NCBI RefSeq assembly: GCF_002288925.2
Contig: NW_022098037.1
Coordinates: forward strand, 493,247 to 557,246
Reading direction: 5' to 3'
Source: Delphinapterus leucas
Lineage: Eukaryota; Chordata; Mammalia; Artiodactyla; Monodontidae
Length of the DNA stretch: 64,000 bases
In this document: in pieces, positions 23,738 through 34,980 of the stretch
Layout: every line of letters begins with the position of its first letter
Position numbering within the stretch: position 1 is the first letter of the stretch
Translations under genes and position numbers: made by a program
The notes under the pieces: generated by a model
Told to the model about the DNA's origin: nothing
What the model saw: only the letters and a program-made list of their open reading frames with translations
Databases searched by the model: none

Positions 23738-23945
23738 ACATTTAACAAGTGCCCACTGTAATTGAGTCAGGTATTACAACATGTATCTTTTAATCCATAT
23801 GACTCATGTGGAAAAAAAAAGTATCATTTTACATATGAAGCCATTGAGGACCCTAAAATTAAGTAATTTTTCCAAAAAGCCAAGCAGCTAGTTAAGTGAT
23901 GGAGCCAAGATTTTAATCTTCAATCTCAGGATTCAGGCTCCAAAA
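23738..23945 (+). mobile_element. MIR SINE
   Basis: 'acatttaacaagtgcccactgtaattgagtcagg', 'cattttacatatgaagccattgagg', 'gccaagcagctagttaagtgatgg' and 'attcaggctcc' follow the MIR core in order. Confidence 0.75.
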
Positions 23946-24224
23946 CATATACTTCTTCCTCTATGTTATGATGCTAACCAAAGACTTAAGCCATCCCCAT
24001 TTGCAAGTTCAGATCTTTGTAGAAAGCATCTTTGCAAAGATGGGTTTACATTTACAGTGCTACACAATGTTTCTTGACTAGCAACTTTCACTTAATCAGT
24101 ATACTAAATGTGATATTCATTCCTCCCTTGGCTTCCAAAACTCTACCCTTCTCTGGTTTTCCTCCCTATTCTCTTTCTCCACCTCCTTATTACATGCTGA
24201 TGTTCACCAGCTCTTGTCTACACC

Positions 24225-24640
24225 CAGGATCTTAAATACCACTATGGCTGACGACTTCTGACTCTGTCTCTCCAATTCAGAGAAACTCCCCAGTTTTCCT
24301 TGATGGATTAACTCCCTCCAGGCCAGGTTGAATACTTTTCTGTACACTCTCAAATTACCCTTACATAATTCTAATGAGGCATTCCTCAGTCATAATGTAT
24401 CATGTCTGCAGTTCTAAGTCAGATGTCCTTCCTACATGCCCCCAGAACACACCCTTATTTATCTTTTATAGCACTGCCCAGGTTATATTACAAATAATGA
24501 CTTAATCCATTTCTCCTACCAAACATGCTGCTTGAGACTTGGCACTATGTCTTATTCACAATCTAGTACCTAGCATAGTGCAAGACACATAATGGGCACT
24601 GAAACATTGACTAAACCAATGAATAGAAGAAATAAAATTT
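24225..24640 (+). mobile_element. L2 LINE 3' end
   Basis: L2 order is kept to 'gcttgagacttggcactatgtcttattcacaatctagtacctagcatagtgcaagacacataatgggcactg'. Confidence 0.7.
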
Positions 24641-24659
24641 GCTTTAAATTGGAAGGATA

Positions 24660-24795
24660 CAGTTTCTGAAAGAAATCTTCAGGCATTTATTTTTTGAAAT
24701 GGGAAAATAGGCCAAGAAAGGTTAAGTAACTAACTTAGTCAAGCCATGGTCACCTGAGTCATAATTCTCTTCCCATAAAATCATGGTGCCTATTA
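24660..24795 (+). mobile_element. MIR-like fragment
   Basis: 'gggaaaataggccaagaaaggttaagtaactaacttagtcaagccatgg' resembles the MIR 3' half. Short and diverged. Confidence 0.45.
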
Positions 24796-24972
24796 ATTCA
24801 TGCTTATTAATCTATGCTCTCTATGAACCTCCAGAAGTAATATAAAAATGTTATCTAGAGAAGAACCATTTCAAATTCATCCACTCCAGCTCTGGCTGGC
24901 TGTATCAGTTGTGTAGAACTCTGATGTTAATTATTACTTAACAGTTTTTCTGTCCAGAATAGACTAATCTTT

Positions 24973-25190
24973 TTTCTTTTTTTTTTTTTTTTTTTTTTTG
25001 CGGTACGCGGGCCTCTCACTGCTGTGGCCTCTCCCGTTGCGGAGCACAGGCTCCCGACGCGCAGGCTCAGTGTCCATGGCTCACGGGCCCAGCCGCTCCA
25101 CGGCATGTGGGATCCTCCCAGACCGGGGCACGAACCCGTGTCCCCTGCATCGGCAGGCGGACTCTCAACCACTGCACCACCAGGAAAGCC
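24973..25190 (-). mobile_element. CHR-type SINE, short form, antisense
   Basis: T-rich start at 24973-24999, GCGGTACGCGGGCC, and end ACCACCAGGAAAGCC. Target duplication CAGAATAGACTAATCTTT is perfect over 18 bp (24955-24972 and 25191-25208), indicating a recent insertion. Confidence 0.97.
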
Positions 25191-25209
25191 CAGAATAGAC
25201 TAATCTTTA

Positions 25210-26925
25210 ATTGAACCAGTCTTTTTACATGTCTTTCACACACCATAATTCAATATATATTTATCATGCATCTCTAGGAGGAAAACATGAAAGTTATAAT
25301 TTGTCAGTACTCAAAAAATATATACTTAATTATAGCATACACAATTTCAGTTTAACAATACCTCAAATGTCTGCCTTAATGCGATTCAGTTGAGAAAGAC
25401 AGACTGAATGTGAACACTAGAGATACACGCTGCAACTTCATGGGGAAAATCCCTGGAGTCCAATGCTACTGTTGCCAATGGTTGCTATGCTATACTGCAC
25501 AACAACTCAGAAGCTGAGACAGCCAGCTCACTAAGAAACAACTGAATCGAACCAAGATTTATAAATATACTCTGAGACTCAACTTTTTTATACCTTTAAC
25601 TGAAGTAACTGTTTGTCATAAGCATCAGATACAGGATTTACAACAAGACTATAAAAATTACCTAGAATTTATTTAAGGACATATTTGGAGAGTGATAAGC
25701 ACTTTCCAGAAGAGAATGGTTAGGTTTAGGTTCCTTCTAATTCCATGAATTTTAATCCAAAAGTGATTTGAAGTTACAATATACAGAAAACAAATAACTG
25801 GACGCTTCATGACTTTAATTTCTTTCTTCCTGAATTATATCTCAAACTTAAAAAAAAAAAATAGTGCTAGACTACAGAGTCTGTGATCCTTCCATGACCC
25901 AGAGAGGCACTCCTGACAGAAAAATATAAAACTTAAGAGAACTGCTAATTTATGAGGGCCAAATAAAAGTACTGATATAATTTCATAAATTAAGTCTTTA
26001 CTAGGTAAAATGGAAAAGGGCAAAATGGGGAAATAGGAAGAGAGGAATGGAAGGAGACAGGGAGGAGGAAAGAAAGGAAAGAGTGGGGGAAGTATTTTTT
26101 TTAAACCCAGATTCTACTAAGGAAGAACCAGGAAACTGACCAAACTCCCAAGCCCACTAGGGAACAGTGCTAGCTTTCCTGAGGGAGTCCTTATTGCTGA
26201 CATGGTCATGGGAAATTCTCAACTATTCACACTTTCTAGTAACAGAAACTTTACCTCTAATTCCAGTGAATCCCGCCTCTTTAATCCCCTTTCTTATGGT
26301 TGACAGTTGCCCTTCCTCCCTCAGTTACTCTCAAAAGATTTTCTTTTAGTTGCACTACACTATGGGAGGAAGGAAAAAAGTAGAAATATACATTCCTTAT
26401 CTCTAATAAACATTCATTCAGCAACTTCTATTTGGAAGAGATTAAAGATACAGCTCACTGAGATCTGATTTCCTGTGCCTAAAAAGCTTATAATCTAGTT
26501 AGCAAGATAAGACATACATAGAAATGATAAAACAATACAATATAAAGTATCAAACGGTAGGACTGACAAATACACTCTACAGGATTTCAGAGGTGGAGTT
26601 TAGGACATGTCACCCCCAAATCTGCCGCTTTGGTATACTGATGTAGTTAAAGGCACTTGAGAAACAGCAGATACAAGAGGAGCACTCTGACCCTCTTTTT
26701 TCTTCCAGAAAGCAGGAGATAAAACTCCCATGTGAAAGGTGCCAGCCCTGTACCAGGAGGACGAAAGACATTCTTATCGCCAGAGATGGGGAATCAAAGC
26801 CGAGAAATGTGTACAAACTTGTTAAACTAACCCTTATCTTCCTAGTCATTTCTCTACAATTTACTCCTCCTAGCCCAAAACTCTGTCTTGTCAATGTTTC
26901 ACAAACTTGTTCTTTGTCTAAAAGA
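25210..26925. other. Unassigned DNA
   Basis: No repeat or gene can be named. A purine tract (GGAAGAG...GGAGGAGG...) runs 26033-26095. A minus-strand acceptor-like TATTTTTCTGTCAG ends at about 25914 before a short open stretch, but it lacks a good donor. The 94-codon minus-strand frame at 26610-26894 has no supporting context. Confidence 0.35.
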
Positions 26926-26926
26926 T

Positions 26927-27400
26927 ATAGACTGTCCCCAACTTAGGAGTTTTTCGACTTCACGATAGTGCGAAAGCAATTCACATTCAGTAGAAACCAT
27001 ACTTCAGATTTTTAATTTTGATCTTTCCCCAGCCTAGCGATATGCAGTACAATACTCTCTCATGATTCTGGGTGGCAGCAGGAGCAGCGAGCTGCAGCTC
27101 CCAGCAATCAAGAGTGTAAACAACCGATACACTTACAACTACTCTGGACCCATACAACCATTGTTTTTCACTTTCAGTACAGTATTCAATAAGTAACATG
27201 AGATAATCAACACTTTATTATAAAATAGGCTGTAGGTTAGATGATTTTGCCCAACTGTAGGCTTACATAGGTGCTCTGAGCATGTTTAAGGTAGGCTAGA
27301 CTAAGCTATGATGTTGAGTAGATTGGGTAGGTTAGGTATATTAAACCCATCAACTTATGATAGGGGAGGTAACCCCACTGTAAGTCGAGGAAGACCTGTA
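26927..27400 (+). mobile_element. Tigger-like (pogo/Tc1-mariner) non-autonomous DNA transposon
   Basis: The left end, from CTGTCCCCAACTTA, and the right end, TAAGTCGAGGAAGACCTGTA, are imperfect inverted repeats built on the ACTTA/CGACTT word typical of Tigger MITEs. The inside follows a characteristic order: 'gcgaaagcaattcacattcagtagaaaccatacttc', 'caccttt..attataaaataggct' and 'gatgattttgcccaactgtagg'. No transposase frame remains. The exact subfamily is not assigned. Confidence 0.75.
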
Positions 27401-27404
27401 AAAG

Positions 27405-28654
27405 CTTTCTGCTCTGGTCTTCATTCTGCATGTACATGTAAAAAATTTTTAAAACTTGTATGCTTTTCTCCTGTTAATCTATATCAATTTAATTCTTAGG
27501 CCCAGCCACAGACCCTAACAGGGTAGAGAATTTTTCCTCCCCTGCAGAGTTGAACTTTATAGAAAGGGTACAATTCAGATTTTAGGAAAGAAGGAAAGAA
27601 ATCAGGCAGTGACATGAAGACTGGTAAGGAAAGCAGAAAGCACACAGTAGGTTTAGAGGATGGTGAAGAAACCAGTCTGGTCAGAGTATCGCTTTTCTAT
27701 AAAGAACATAAACTTGAAAAGGCAGAGTATGATGAGATTCTGAAGAGTTCAGATTAAGAAATGTGAACTTCTGTCAGCAGGAAAGAGTACTTCTGGAAAA
27801 TTTTTACACAGATACATATAAACATTCCCTAAAAGTACACACAGATTAGACAACTTGAGAAAATTACTTGCTGAACCTAATACATTATGTATGACAAAGT
27901 TAAAATAAAACTCATTTTCTTTAGGCAGAGAGAGTACCTAGAAAACACACACACACACACACAAAATTCTGACCATTCACTAATCTGTTAAGATTTCATT
28001 CTTCTAAGCTTCTTGAATTAGAACTTCTCATGACAAAATGCTGACTTCTGATTACTAAGGATTTTATCACACAACGTGCATGAATCATTCTTGATTTTTC
28101 TTCTTTGCTTGTCTTTCCCATTCTTGAATATTTCATTACTTCAACATCAGCATGCAGGAAAAAGAGGGAAAGGACTAAAACGAAATCTACGGATTTTTGA
28201 AATACAGTCAGGGCATGATGTAAAGAATATAAAACTTCAAGTTCCGATTCCCATTACTAATAGTTTGATTTCAAAGAAGTCATTCAGTCTCACGGTGTCT
28301 CAAATGTTCTCACCTACTTTCTTACATACTTGAAAGGTTACTGCATTCAAAATATCACAAAAAAATGGTCTAAAAACTAACTACCAGGTATGTACTAAAA
28401 ACTAACCCCCATGGTATGTACATTTTTTAGACACAATGCACGTTGCACACTTAATAGACTACAGTATAGTGTAAACATAACTTTTATATGCACTGGAAAG
28501 CAAAAACAAAAAATTCATGTGACTCGCTTTACTGCAGTCGTCTGGAACCAAACCCACAATATCTCCAAGGTATGCCTTTACTTGCCATACAAATTATATC
28601 ATTAAGGGTTCAATGAGTGGAGTAAGAGTGAGATTACTGGCTAAACCAAGGTTT
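27405..28654. other. Unassigned DNA with a (CA)n tract
   Basis: A CA microsatellite lies at 27942-27962. No gene or nameable repeat otherwise. Confidence 0.4.
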
Positions 28655-28670
28655 AAAAACCACCTGTGAG

Positions 28671-28874
28671 GGCTTCCCTGGTGGCGCAGTGGTTGAGAGT
28701 CCGCCTGCCGATGCAGGGGACGCGCGTTCGTGCCCCGGTCCGGGAAGATACCACGTGCCGCGGAGCGGCTGGGCCCGTGAGCCATGGCCGCTGAGCCTGC
28801 GCGTCCGGAGCCTGTGCTCCGCAACGGAAGATGCCACAACAGGGAGATGCCCAAGCAAAAAAAAAAAAAAAAAA
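28671..28874 (+). mobile_element. CHR-type SINE, short form
   Basis: Near-consensus body, with a slightly altered 3' end (GGAGATGCCCAAGC before poly(A)). Target duplication AAAACCACCTGTGAG lies at 28656-28670 and 28875-28889. Confidence 0.96.
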
Positions 28875-28889
28875 AAAACCACCTGTGAG

Positions 28890-29475
28890 CAATAAGTGTT
28901 CTCTCAATGCTCTATGTTACCCTAAATTGGTATTACCCTACTAGTTGATACAATTCCTAAATATAACCACACTTCACCTGGTTAGAAAATACTCAAAGGA
29001 AGGGGAACACCTGACATACTATGTCCCCAAAAACCAAAGGGTAACTCAAATCCATTTTTAACTCTCTGTAGAGTCCTATACGACTCTAAAATGTAAAGCA
29101 TTCTAATAATCCTAAACAAAATGCGTTTGAAATCACAGCTCAGTACAAAAGGTGAGTATGAACTATAACCACCTACAGGCTAAACTATGAACTTAGAGAA
29201 CTCTGAATCCGGATAATTGTAGGACAGATACATTTAATTATATTCTAGTTGAATATTAGACTTGTTTACAGAGATGTTGCTTGGTAACAAAAGCTGTGCT
29301 TTAACAACCCACTCAGTTTTAGATCTACTCAAGTATTTTATGCTCATAGTCTGAAAACATTATGAACTATATACTACTGATATGAGAAACTAAGGACAAG
29401 TTTCTTGTTATCCTAGACATCTTGGAGATTTTACTGAAATAGCTTCATCGTTACAACTAATGTGACCAAAGGCTT
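28890..29475. other. Unique DNA, nothing recognised
   Basis: No repeat or coding block identified. Confidence 0.35.
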
Positions 29476-29706
29476 TTAAAATACTTGACAATGGTTATTT
29501 TTAAGAGCTAAGTACCCATTTTTTTGGCCAAAGTTGGACACTAAGGATACATCAAAATGTCCATGAGAGCCCAGCATGCATTCACATATTCTAACGTTAT
29601 CTTTGTAATGACAGCCAACATCAGTTAGAATTGTCTTCAGGGTCAACGAAAATGGCAGCTTATTTTTTTTCACGAGTGAAACTAGAGGTACCACACGTTT
29701 AGCCAG
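29476..29706 (-). other. Uncharacterised 77-codon minus-strand frame near the CpG island
   Basis: Open from 29706 to a stop at 29476 and reading KLAKRVVPLVSLVKKNKL, then a segment with several Cys/His. Composition is normal protein-like, not repeat-like. An acceptor-like TAGCCTCAG lies just upstream at about 29715-29723, but an in-frame stop falls between it and the frame, and no ATG is present at the start. It could be an exon in another phase, an old retrocopy or chance. I do not recognise the product. Confidence 0.2.
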
Positions 29707-30404
29707 CTTTTAAACTGAGGCTACCCAAGCACCACTGGAGTTCATCAAAAAGCCCCACAGAGTTTCACGTGCATTTAGTCGGCTACAGAACATTCTCCCA
29801 GCCTACTTTTCTAACACCCGCTCCACTTGCTTTACGGGAAAAATAAAAGAAGAATTCAAGAGCAAGTTGTAAAGAAAAAAGCCATGAGCATTCCAAACCA
29901 CGGACAAGACAGCGTTACGTACCAGACTCACACTCGGACCTTGAAACGTGCGCACAGAAAACTTAACAGTGACCGGTGGTCCGGCCGCACTCGCCAGGTG
30001 GACACCTCCACTGCTCCAGCCACGGGCGCCTGCGGCACTCTTCCCGCCGGGGCACTGGGGCCACGGGAGACGGTCCCGCACGCGGGGTGCAGGCCCAGCC
30101 CGTCACGCCTGGTGAGGTCTCGGCGGCCGCTCGCGGCGCAGGCTGAAGAGCAGGAGCCGGAGGGCCAAGCGCGCCCCTCGGGCTCCCAACCCCTGGAAAT
30201 GTGGGGTATCCCGAGAGAGCTCCGAAGGCGAAAAGGGCAGCGGCGGCAATGGAGAAAAACCCCGCTCCTCCTCGGTGGACTGGCCTTCTCTGGGGTGCGG
30301 GGCCGGAGCCGAAGTCCGACTAGGAAACCAACCCGAGTCCGCCGCCCGCCACCCTTCAAACCCCGCAGAGCGGGCTGAGTCCCGAGACCTAAGGGCGCGC
30401 GAAG

Positions 30405-30434
30405 CAGGAAGTCCCGCCCCCACGTCGACGTCAC
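30405..30434. promoter_or_regulatory. ETS-, Sp1- and CRE-like site cluster
   Basis: CAGGAAGT (30405-30412, ETS-like), CCCGCCCC (30413-30420, GC box) and GACGTCAC (30427-30434, one base from a CRE) lie within 30 bp. This is a typical TATA-less core promoter arrangement, and binding is inferred. Confidence 0.5.
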
Positions 30435-30706
30435 CGACGCCGCGGACGCCGGCCGCGGCCAGAGGCGGTTAAGAGGGAGGCGGCGAGCGAGCCGAGGCTG
30501 GGGTAGTGGCAACCATAGTGGGAACGGCGGGGTCAGGTTGGCGCTCCGAGAGGCCTCTTGGGGCCGCGGAGATCCCTAGAGCCGAAGGGAACGCACAGTC
30601 CGGGGCCCGGCACTTGCCTCAGGGAGCCAGAGTGACGCGCGCAGTTGAGCGGGAAGCCGCTCCCCCTCGCCTCCTCCCCACGCAACGTCTCGGCGGTTTC
30701 TCGCAG

Positions 30707-30714
30707 TTTCGCGC
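30707..30714. promoter_or_regulatory. E2F-like site
   Basis: TTTCGCGC matches the E2F consensus TTTSGCGC exactly. It lies about 150 bp upstream of the ATG at 30857, in the expected range for a cell-cycle-controlled promoter. One exact word in GC-rich DNA can be chance. Confidence 0.4.
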
Positions 30715-30856
30715 TTCTCCTGCGCTCCACTGGCTCTTCCGACACTTTTTCTTCCCTGAGGGCACTGATAGTGGTCCTGCCGCCACCCCCGCCTGCCTTC
30801 GTGCCCGACCGTGCAGATAGAATGAGTCTCGAAGTCTCCTGCCTACCGCGTCGGCC

Positions 30857-30914
30857 ATGGGGCCTGGGCCCACGAGTGGGGAGCCGGCGCAGCTTGCCAG
30901 GCGGAAACGGCCAG
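30857..30914 (+). CDS. Candidate first coding exon of an unnamed gene
   Basis: The ATG sits in a strong Kozak context (GGCCATGG, G at -3 and +4) at the downstream edge of the CpG island. The next 58 nt read MGPGPTSGEPAQLARRKRP and end at CCAG|GTCAGG, a good splice donor at 30915. This is the usual geometry of a mammalian first coding exon with an N-terminal basic motif. No exon 2 is visible in the remaining 33 kb of plus strand, so a very long first intron would be needed. A neighbouring ATG at 30822 in another frame is an alternative. The gene is not recognised. Confidence 0.35.
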
Positions 30915-31084
30915 GTCAGGAAAGAGGCCCATGTGCGAGTCCCTCCCCGCACCGCACGCTCCAAATCTCAAAACGTGTTAGCTCGAGTACAGGGCCCACT
31001 GGCCTCAGTGGTATCAATGAACTATATGTTACAAATCATTGGTTAGTGGGAAAAGGATTATCTGAGGAATTACTAAACGCTGGG

Positions 31085-32080
31085 GACCGGCTTTACATCT
31101 GTTTCATTTGTTTAATACCAGATAACAAGAATTTAAATGTAAAGAATGAAACCATAAAAATATTACAAGAAAATCTAGGTGACTATAATCTTGAGCTGAG
31201 AAAGGCCTTTTCTAAGTATGAAGCAATAACCAGAAACCATTAAAAAACTCGATAAAAATTAACCACATAAAGATTATTATCTACACACAAATAATAACTA
31301 ATGGAATATAAATTTGTATCATGTGGAAAAAGAAGGAAAAGTATTCCTAATACACAAAAAGCTCATAGAATATCAATTTTAAAACTTAACACAATAAATA
31401 AAATTGGCAAAGGATATCAGTAGGACATTCTTAAACCAAGAAAAACAAACTTCTAATTAACAAATGAAAAGATGTTCAACTTGCAAACATCCTTTTTGTC
31501 TATCAGTGTAGATAGTGAGGTGGGGATACAATTACTGTCATGCCTAACTGGTGTGACCTTGAAATTGGTACACCGTTAATTACCAAAATTTAACAAAATA
31601 ATTAGGCTTTGCCCCAGCAAACTCATTTTCTAGTCATGCGCTCTAAAGAAAATAAAAAGAAAACAGATTTACGAGGATGTTCCTCACCCCCCTTTTTATA
31701 ATAGGTGCTTATGGAAACAATGTAAGTACCATCACTAGGACACTAGTTAAATGTTATGGTACCTACATACAATGAAATACCCTTGAGCCGTTAAAAACGA
31801 TGATGTAAATCTCTATATTTACACAAAAATATGTCCACAGCATATTGGTTTCTTTTTCCCCCTAAAAAGCAGAGTACAGTTTAGCACGAACAGTGCTTCA
31901 CCCAAACATGAGTACGCATGTGTATATATGTGAATGTAAATACAAAAAGATCAGGAAGGATGTCAGCCAAAATGCAACTGATTTTTATTTTATCTTTTGA
32001 CCTTTTCTATCTTGTTTGAATTTTGTATAATGAATATATCATTTTTACAAAAACAAAATTGTTTTAATTAAAGATGCCCG
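31085..32080 (+). mobile_element. L1 ORF2 C-terminal/3' remnant abutting the CpG island
   Basis: The stretch translating NLNVKNETIKILQENLGDYN, and then (after stops) a lysine-rich part at 31400-31480 ('ggcaaaggatatcagtagg', 'aaagatgttcaac'), lines up with the L1 ORF2 C-terminal region. L1 3' text ('gcttatggaaacaatgtaag') follows. The first 30 codons are still open in the same frame as the upstream ATG (see findings). Confidence 0.6.
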
Positions 32081-32169
32081 TGAAAAAGGGCCAGTTTACT
32101 ACAGACCCTCACAGGTGGATAACCAATGTGAAGTAATTATATTTGGGATCTAAGTCTCAGCTTTTTAAG

Positions 32170-32455
32170 TGTCCACAGATTTGGTTACATTAATTTACCT
32201 AGAGTTGGACAAACTTTTGTCATTTGGACATCCTGGTCTGACTCCCAGATTGGACTGGGTATCCTTCCTGTGTGCTCTCTCTATGCCTCTCATGGCATTT
32301 GCCACACTGAACTATAATTCCCTCTTTCTGTCACTAGACTGTTTACTCCTACCACACACACACGTCCTTTTTCTGCCATGTTATGTGCTTATTTTCCCGA
32401 TTCCTTTTCTGTCATCTACTTTATTTTTCTGTGCATAAGTTTTCATTTTAATGTA
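32170..32455 (+). mobile_element. L2-like LINE fragment
   Basis: 'tgtgctctctctatgcctctcatggcatttgccacactgaactataattccctctttctgtc' is L2-style text. Short and diverged. Confidence 0.45.
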
Positions 32456-32529
32456 ATTACACAGATATTAAAGGGATAATTTCAACAACTTTATGCCAAA
32501 AAATTTAACTTAAGTGAAATGGACACATC

Positions 32530-32960
32530 AAAGTCTAATAATAACACAAATATGAATTCCAGCTGCTTCAAATTGTGATATTTACATTGCTAGTGTGAGT
32601 GTAAAATTTAGGGCAGTGAAAATATTCTGTATGAAATTGTAATGATGGATTATGTTATTATACATTTGTCCAAACCCAGAGAATGTACAACACCAAGACT
32701 GAATCCCAAGGTTAATTATGGATTTTGGGTGATTAGATGTGTCAATGTCAGTTCAGCCTTGGTAAAAGAAATGCACCATTCTGGTGAATGATGTTGATAA
32801 TGGAGGAGGATATACATGTGTAGAGTGGGAGGTATATGGGAAATCTCTGTACCTTCATCTCAATTTTGTTGTAAATCCAAAACTGCTCTTTTAAAGTCTT
32901 TTTAAAAAATGAACATCTAAGATGTGTGCATTTTATTCTATGTTAATTATACCACAATAA
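32530..32960 (+). mobile_element. L1M-type 3' end
   Basis: 'cccagagaatgtacaacaccaagactgaatccc', 'ttgggtgattagatgtgtcaatgtc' and 'gtatatgggaaatctctgtaccttcatctcaattttgttgtaaatcc' are the L1MC/ME 3' UTR in order. The same terminus is at the window start. Confidence 0.75.
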
Positions 32961-32989
32961 AATATATATTTTAAAGTGCTGATAAAGAT

Positions 32990-33780
32990 GATTCCTTTCT
33001 GTTAACTGAAATACCAATGTCTGCTAGCAAGGTCACTTAATTCCTTATATCAAGATATCTGAGAAATCTAACTAGTAATCATAAAGTTGTTAGGTGCACC
33101 CATATTCAGAGCAAAGGAAAGTATATGGTCCTGAGGGGTAAATCCAAACTGCAGAAAAGCTTGATAAGCTATCAAGCAACAACAAATGTGTTTGTTTACC
33201 ATGGCAGATAAATGAAAGAAATAACTGCTATAAAAATGAAGGCTTTGATATCATGGAGCTAATAAATTTGCATTACACATACAAGAGTGGAATAATGGGG
33301 TCCTCAGGAACCTAATAGGAAATTGTTTTATAAGTTTAAATTTTAAATGAAAGAAAGTAAGGACATGCGGAGTATTTGATTAAGAAAGAGTGATTTAGGA
33401 TATGGGAATTCTTTTGATAAAAAGAAGGCATTCCAGTATTGCTTTTCACATTTAATACTTTGTTGCCAAAGCCAGAAATAATGTAAGAAGAATAAGCTTG
33501 TATTTCAGAATGTCAAGGAAAAAAAGTTATATGTCGTATGGCTCAGTGGTAGACAGAACTATTTTTGTCTTCTTAAAATTTCACATACCTTCTCATTTTC
33601 TCATCTCTCCTTTCCTATTTCTCTTTCATCATTCTACTTTTCCTTCTTGTTCTCTTTCATCCTATTCATTTTTTCTCTTTTTCCTCCTTTAGATCAGGAT
33701 TTTAACTTTAGTTTCATGATTGACCTCCTAAGGAGTCATTTTAGGCATTTTTATCCTAATTTTCCCCCCTACCCACTATG
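32990..33780. other. Unassigned AT-rich DNA
   Basis: No gene or nameable repeat. A pyrimidine tract (TTTCTC, CTTTCATC units) runs 33590-33695. Confidence 0.35.
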
Positions 33781-33784
33781 AGAT

Positions 33785-34015
33785 CTTAAACCACAGATAT
33801 CCTGTATATCTGTTTATGTACTGTGGCTCTTTGGAGGGCCACAAACCATCGTAATAACTAAGGTTTTTTGCCCATTGAGAATGCATGCTCCAGATAATAA
33901 GCTCTTTGAGGGGAAGGATCATGTTCTGTTTACTATGGTATGTTCTCTGCTTAACATATAATGCTTGGGACATAGTAGGCAATAAATAAATATTTTAGAT
34001 GAATATTTATTGAAT
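33785..34015 (+). mobile_element. L2 LINE 3' end
   Basis: 'ataagctctttgaggggaaggatcatgttctgtttac...acatagtaggcaataaataaatattt' is the classic L2 terminus. Confidence 0.75.
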
Positions 34016-34019
34016 TAAA

Positions 34020-34550
34020 AGTGAAAATGATCTCTGCTACAAACTTATGGGTCAACTAAACTAAAATTCTTGGATCTTTTTCAGACAGTGCTACATACTA
34101 CTGACTACTCCACAATACCTCCACATTCCAAGAATGTCTTCCTGAGACTATATGCTTGTGATTTGATAGAAACTTGGAAAGCGTGGAAAGCACTCTAATC
34201 ACAAAAGCAGTACTTTTGTAGACAATTCCAAGAGCGGGTTACTTATACAGGAGCTAATTTCATCTATCATAAATGATTTTTCTCCCTAGCTTCAGTTTCA
34301 GAAGGTGATCATTTCCTAAATTTTTCTTTAAATTCTGAGGCTATACAGCCTCTTTGGTACTTAAAACCCACTATTCAGGTTTATCAGTTTCAGCTGAGGT
34401 CCAAGAATTAGATTAGAGAATGAAAAGAAGGGGAAGACTGTAGGAGAGGGAGAAAAGAAAGAGAAGTCATTAAACTTTTCTGTTTCTTAATTGTTTTACA
34501 TGTAAGAGCTCTTCTAGCTCTAAAATTTTGATCTTGATGATTATGCTCTA
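34020..34550. other. Unassigned DNA
   Basis: No supported feature. Confidence 0.35.
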
Positions 34551-34551
34551 A

Positions 34552-34690
34552 GTGGTTCTCAATAGAAGCATTTTGGCAATCTGTGAAGGTGTCATTAGTT
34601 ACCTCAAGATTGGGGGGACAGTGCTACCAGCATTTGTGGGTAAGGCCAGGGATGCTAAACATCCTGCAATACATGGGACTTTGTTCAGAT
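34552..34690 (-). mobile_element. MER20-like hAT-Charlie fragment
   Basis: 'ggggggacagtgctaccagcatttgtgggtaaggccagggatgctaaacatcctgcaatacatgggac' is the MER20 body in antisense. The other half is missing. Confidence 0.6.
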
Positions 34691-34776
34691 CAGGTCCTTG
34701 GAAAAGTAGATGCCAAGACAAATTAGGTGTGCAAGAGATTTATTGGGGGAAAATAACTGTTAAGAAAAAAGGAGAG

Positions 34777-34980
34777 GGCTTCCCTGGTGGTGCAGTGGTT
34801 GAGAGTCCGCCTGCCGATGCAGGGGACACAGGTTCGTGCCCCGGTCCGGGAAGATCCCACATGCCGCGGAGCGGCTGGGCCCGTGAGCCATGGCCGCTGA
34901 GCCTGCACGTCCAGAGCCTGTGCTCCACGACAGGGAGGCCACGACAGTGAGAGGCCCGCGTACCGCAAAAAAAAAAAAAA
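34777..34980 (+). mobile_element. CHR-type SINE, short form
   Basis: GGCTTCCCTGGTGGTGCAG to GGCCCGCGTACCGC plus A14. No duplication directly follows the A-tract. A possible partner of the 5' flank occurs after a second A-tract at about 35045 (see findings). Confidence 0.94.

Larger units (their letters stand above)
29925..30970. promoter_or_regulatory. CpG island, probable (possibly bidirectional) promoter
   Basis: About 1 kb of very GC- and CpG-dense DNA in a window that is otherwise AT-rich. No TATA box is evident. The plus strand carries a strong-context ATG and a splice donor near the 3' edge. The minus strand carries a donor-like CTG|GTACGT at about 29915. Because of GC-richness many long frames (up to 194 codons, both strands) run through it. 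These lack codon or domain support, so I do not call them genes. The island implies a constitutively or cell-cycle expressed gene, which I cannot name. Confidence 0.8.

Noticed and set aside
23529..23738. Basic 69-codon frame as a small gene
   Set aside because: Purine-rich low-complexity DNA, no promoter, no splice context.
29803..30512. Long minus-strand frames (up to 194 codons) across the CpG island
   Set aside because: High GC removes stops in several frames at once. Composition is Arg/Pro/Gly/Ser only, with no recognisable domain and no consistent start.
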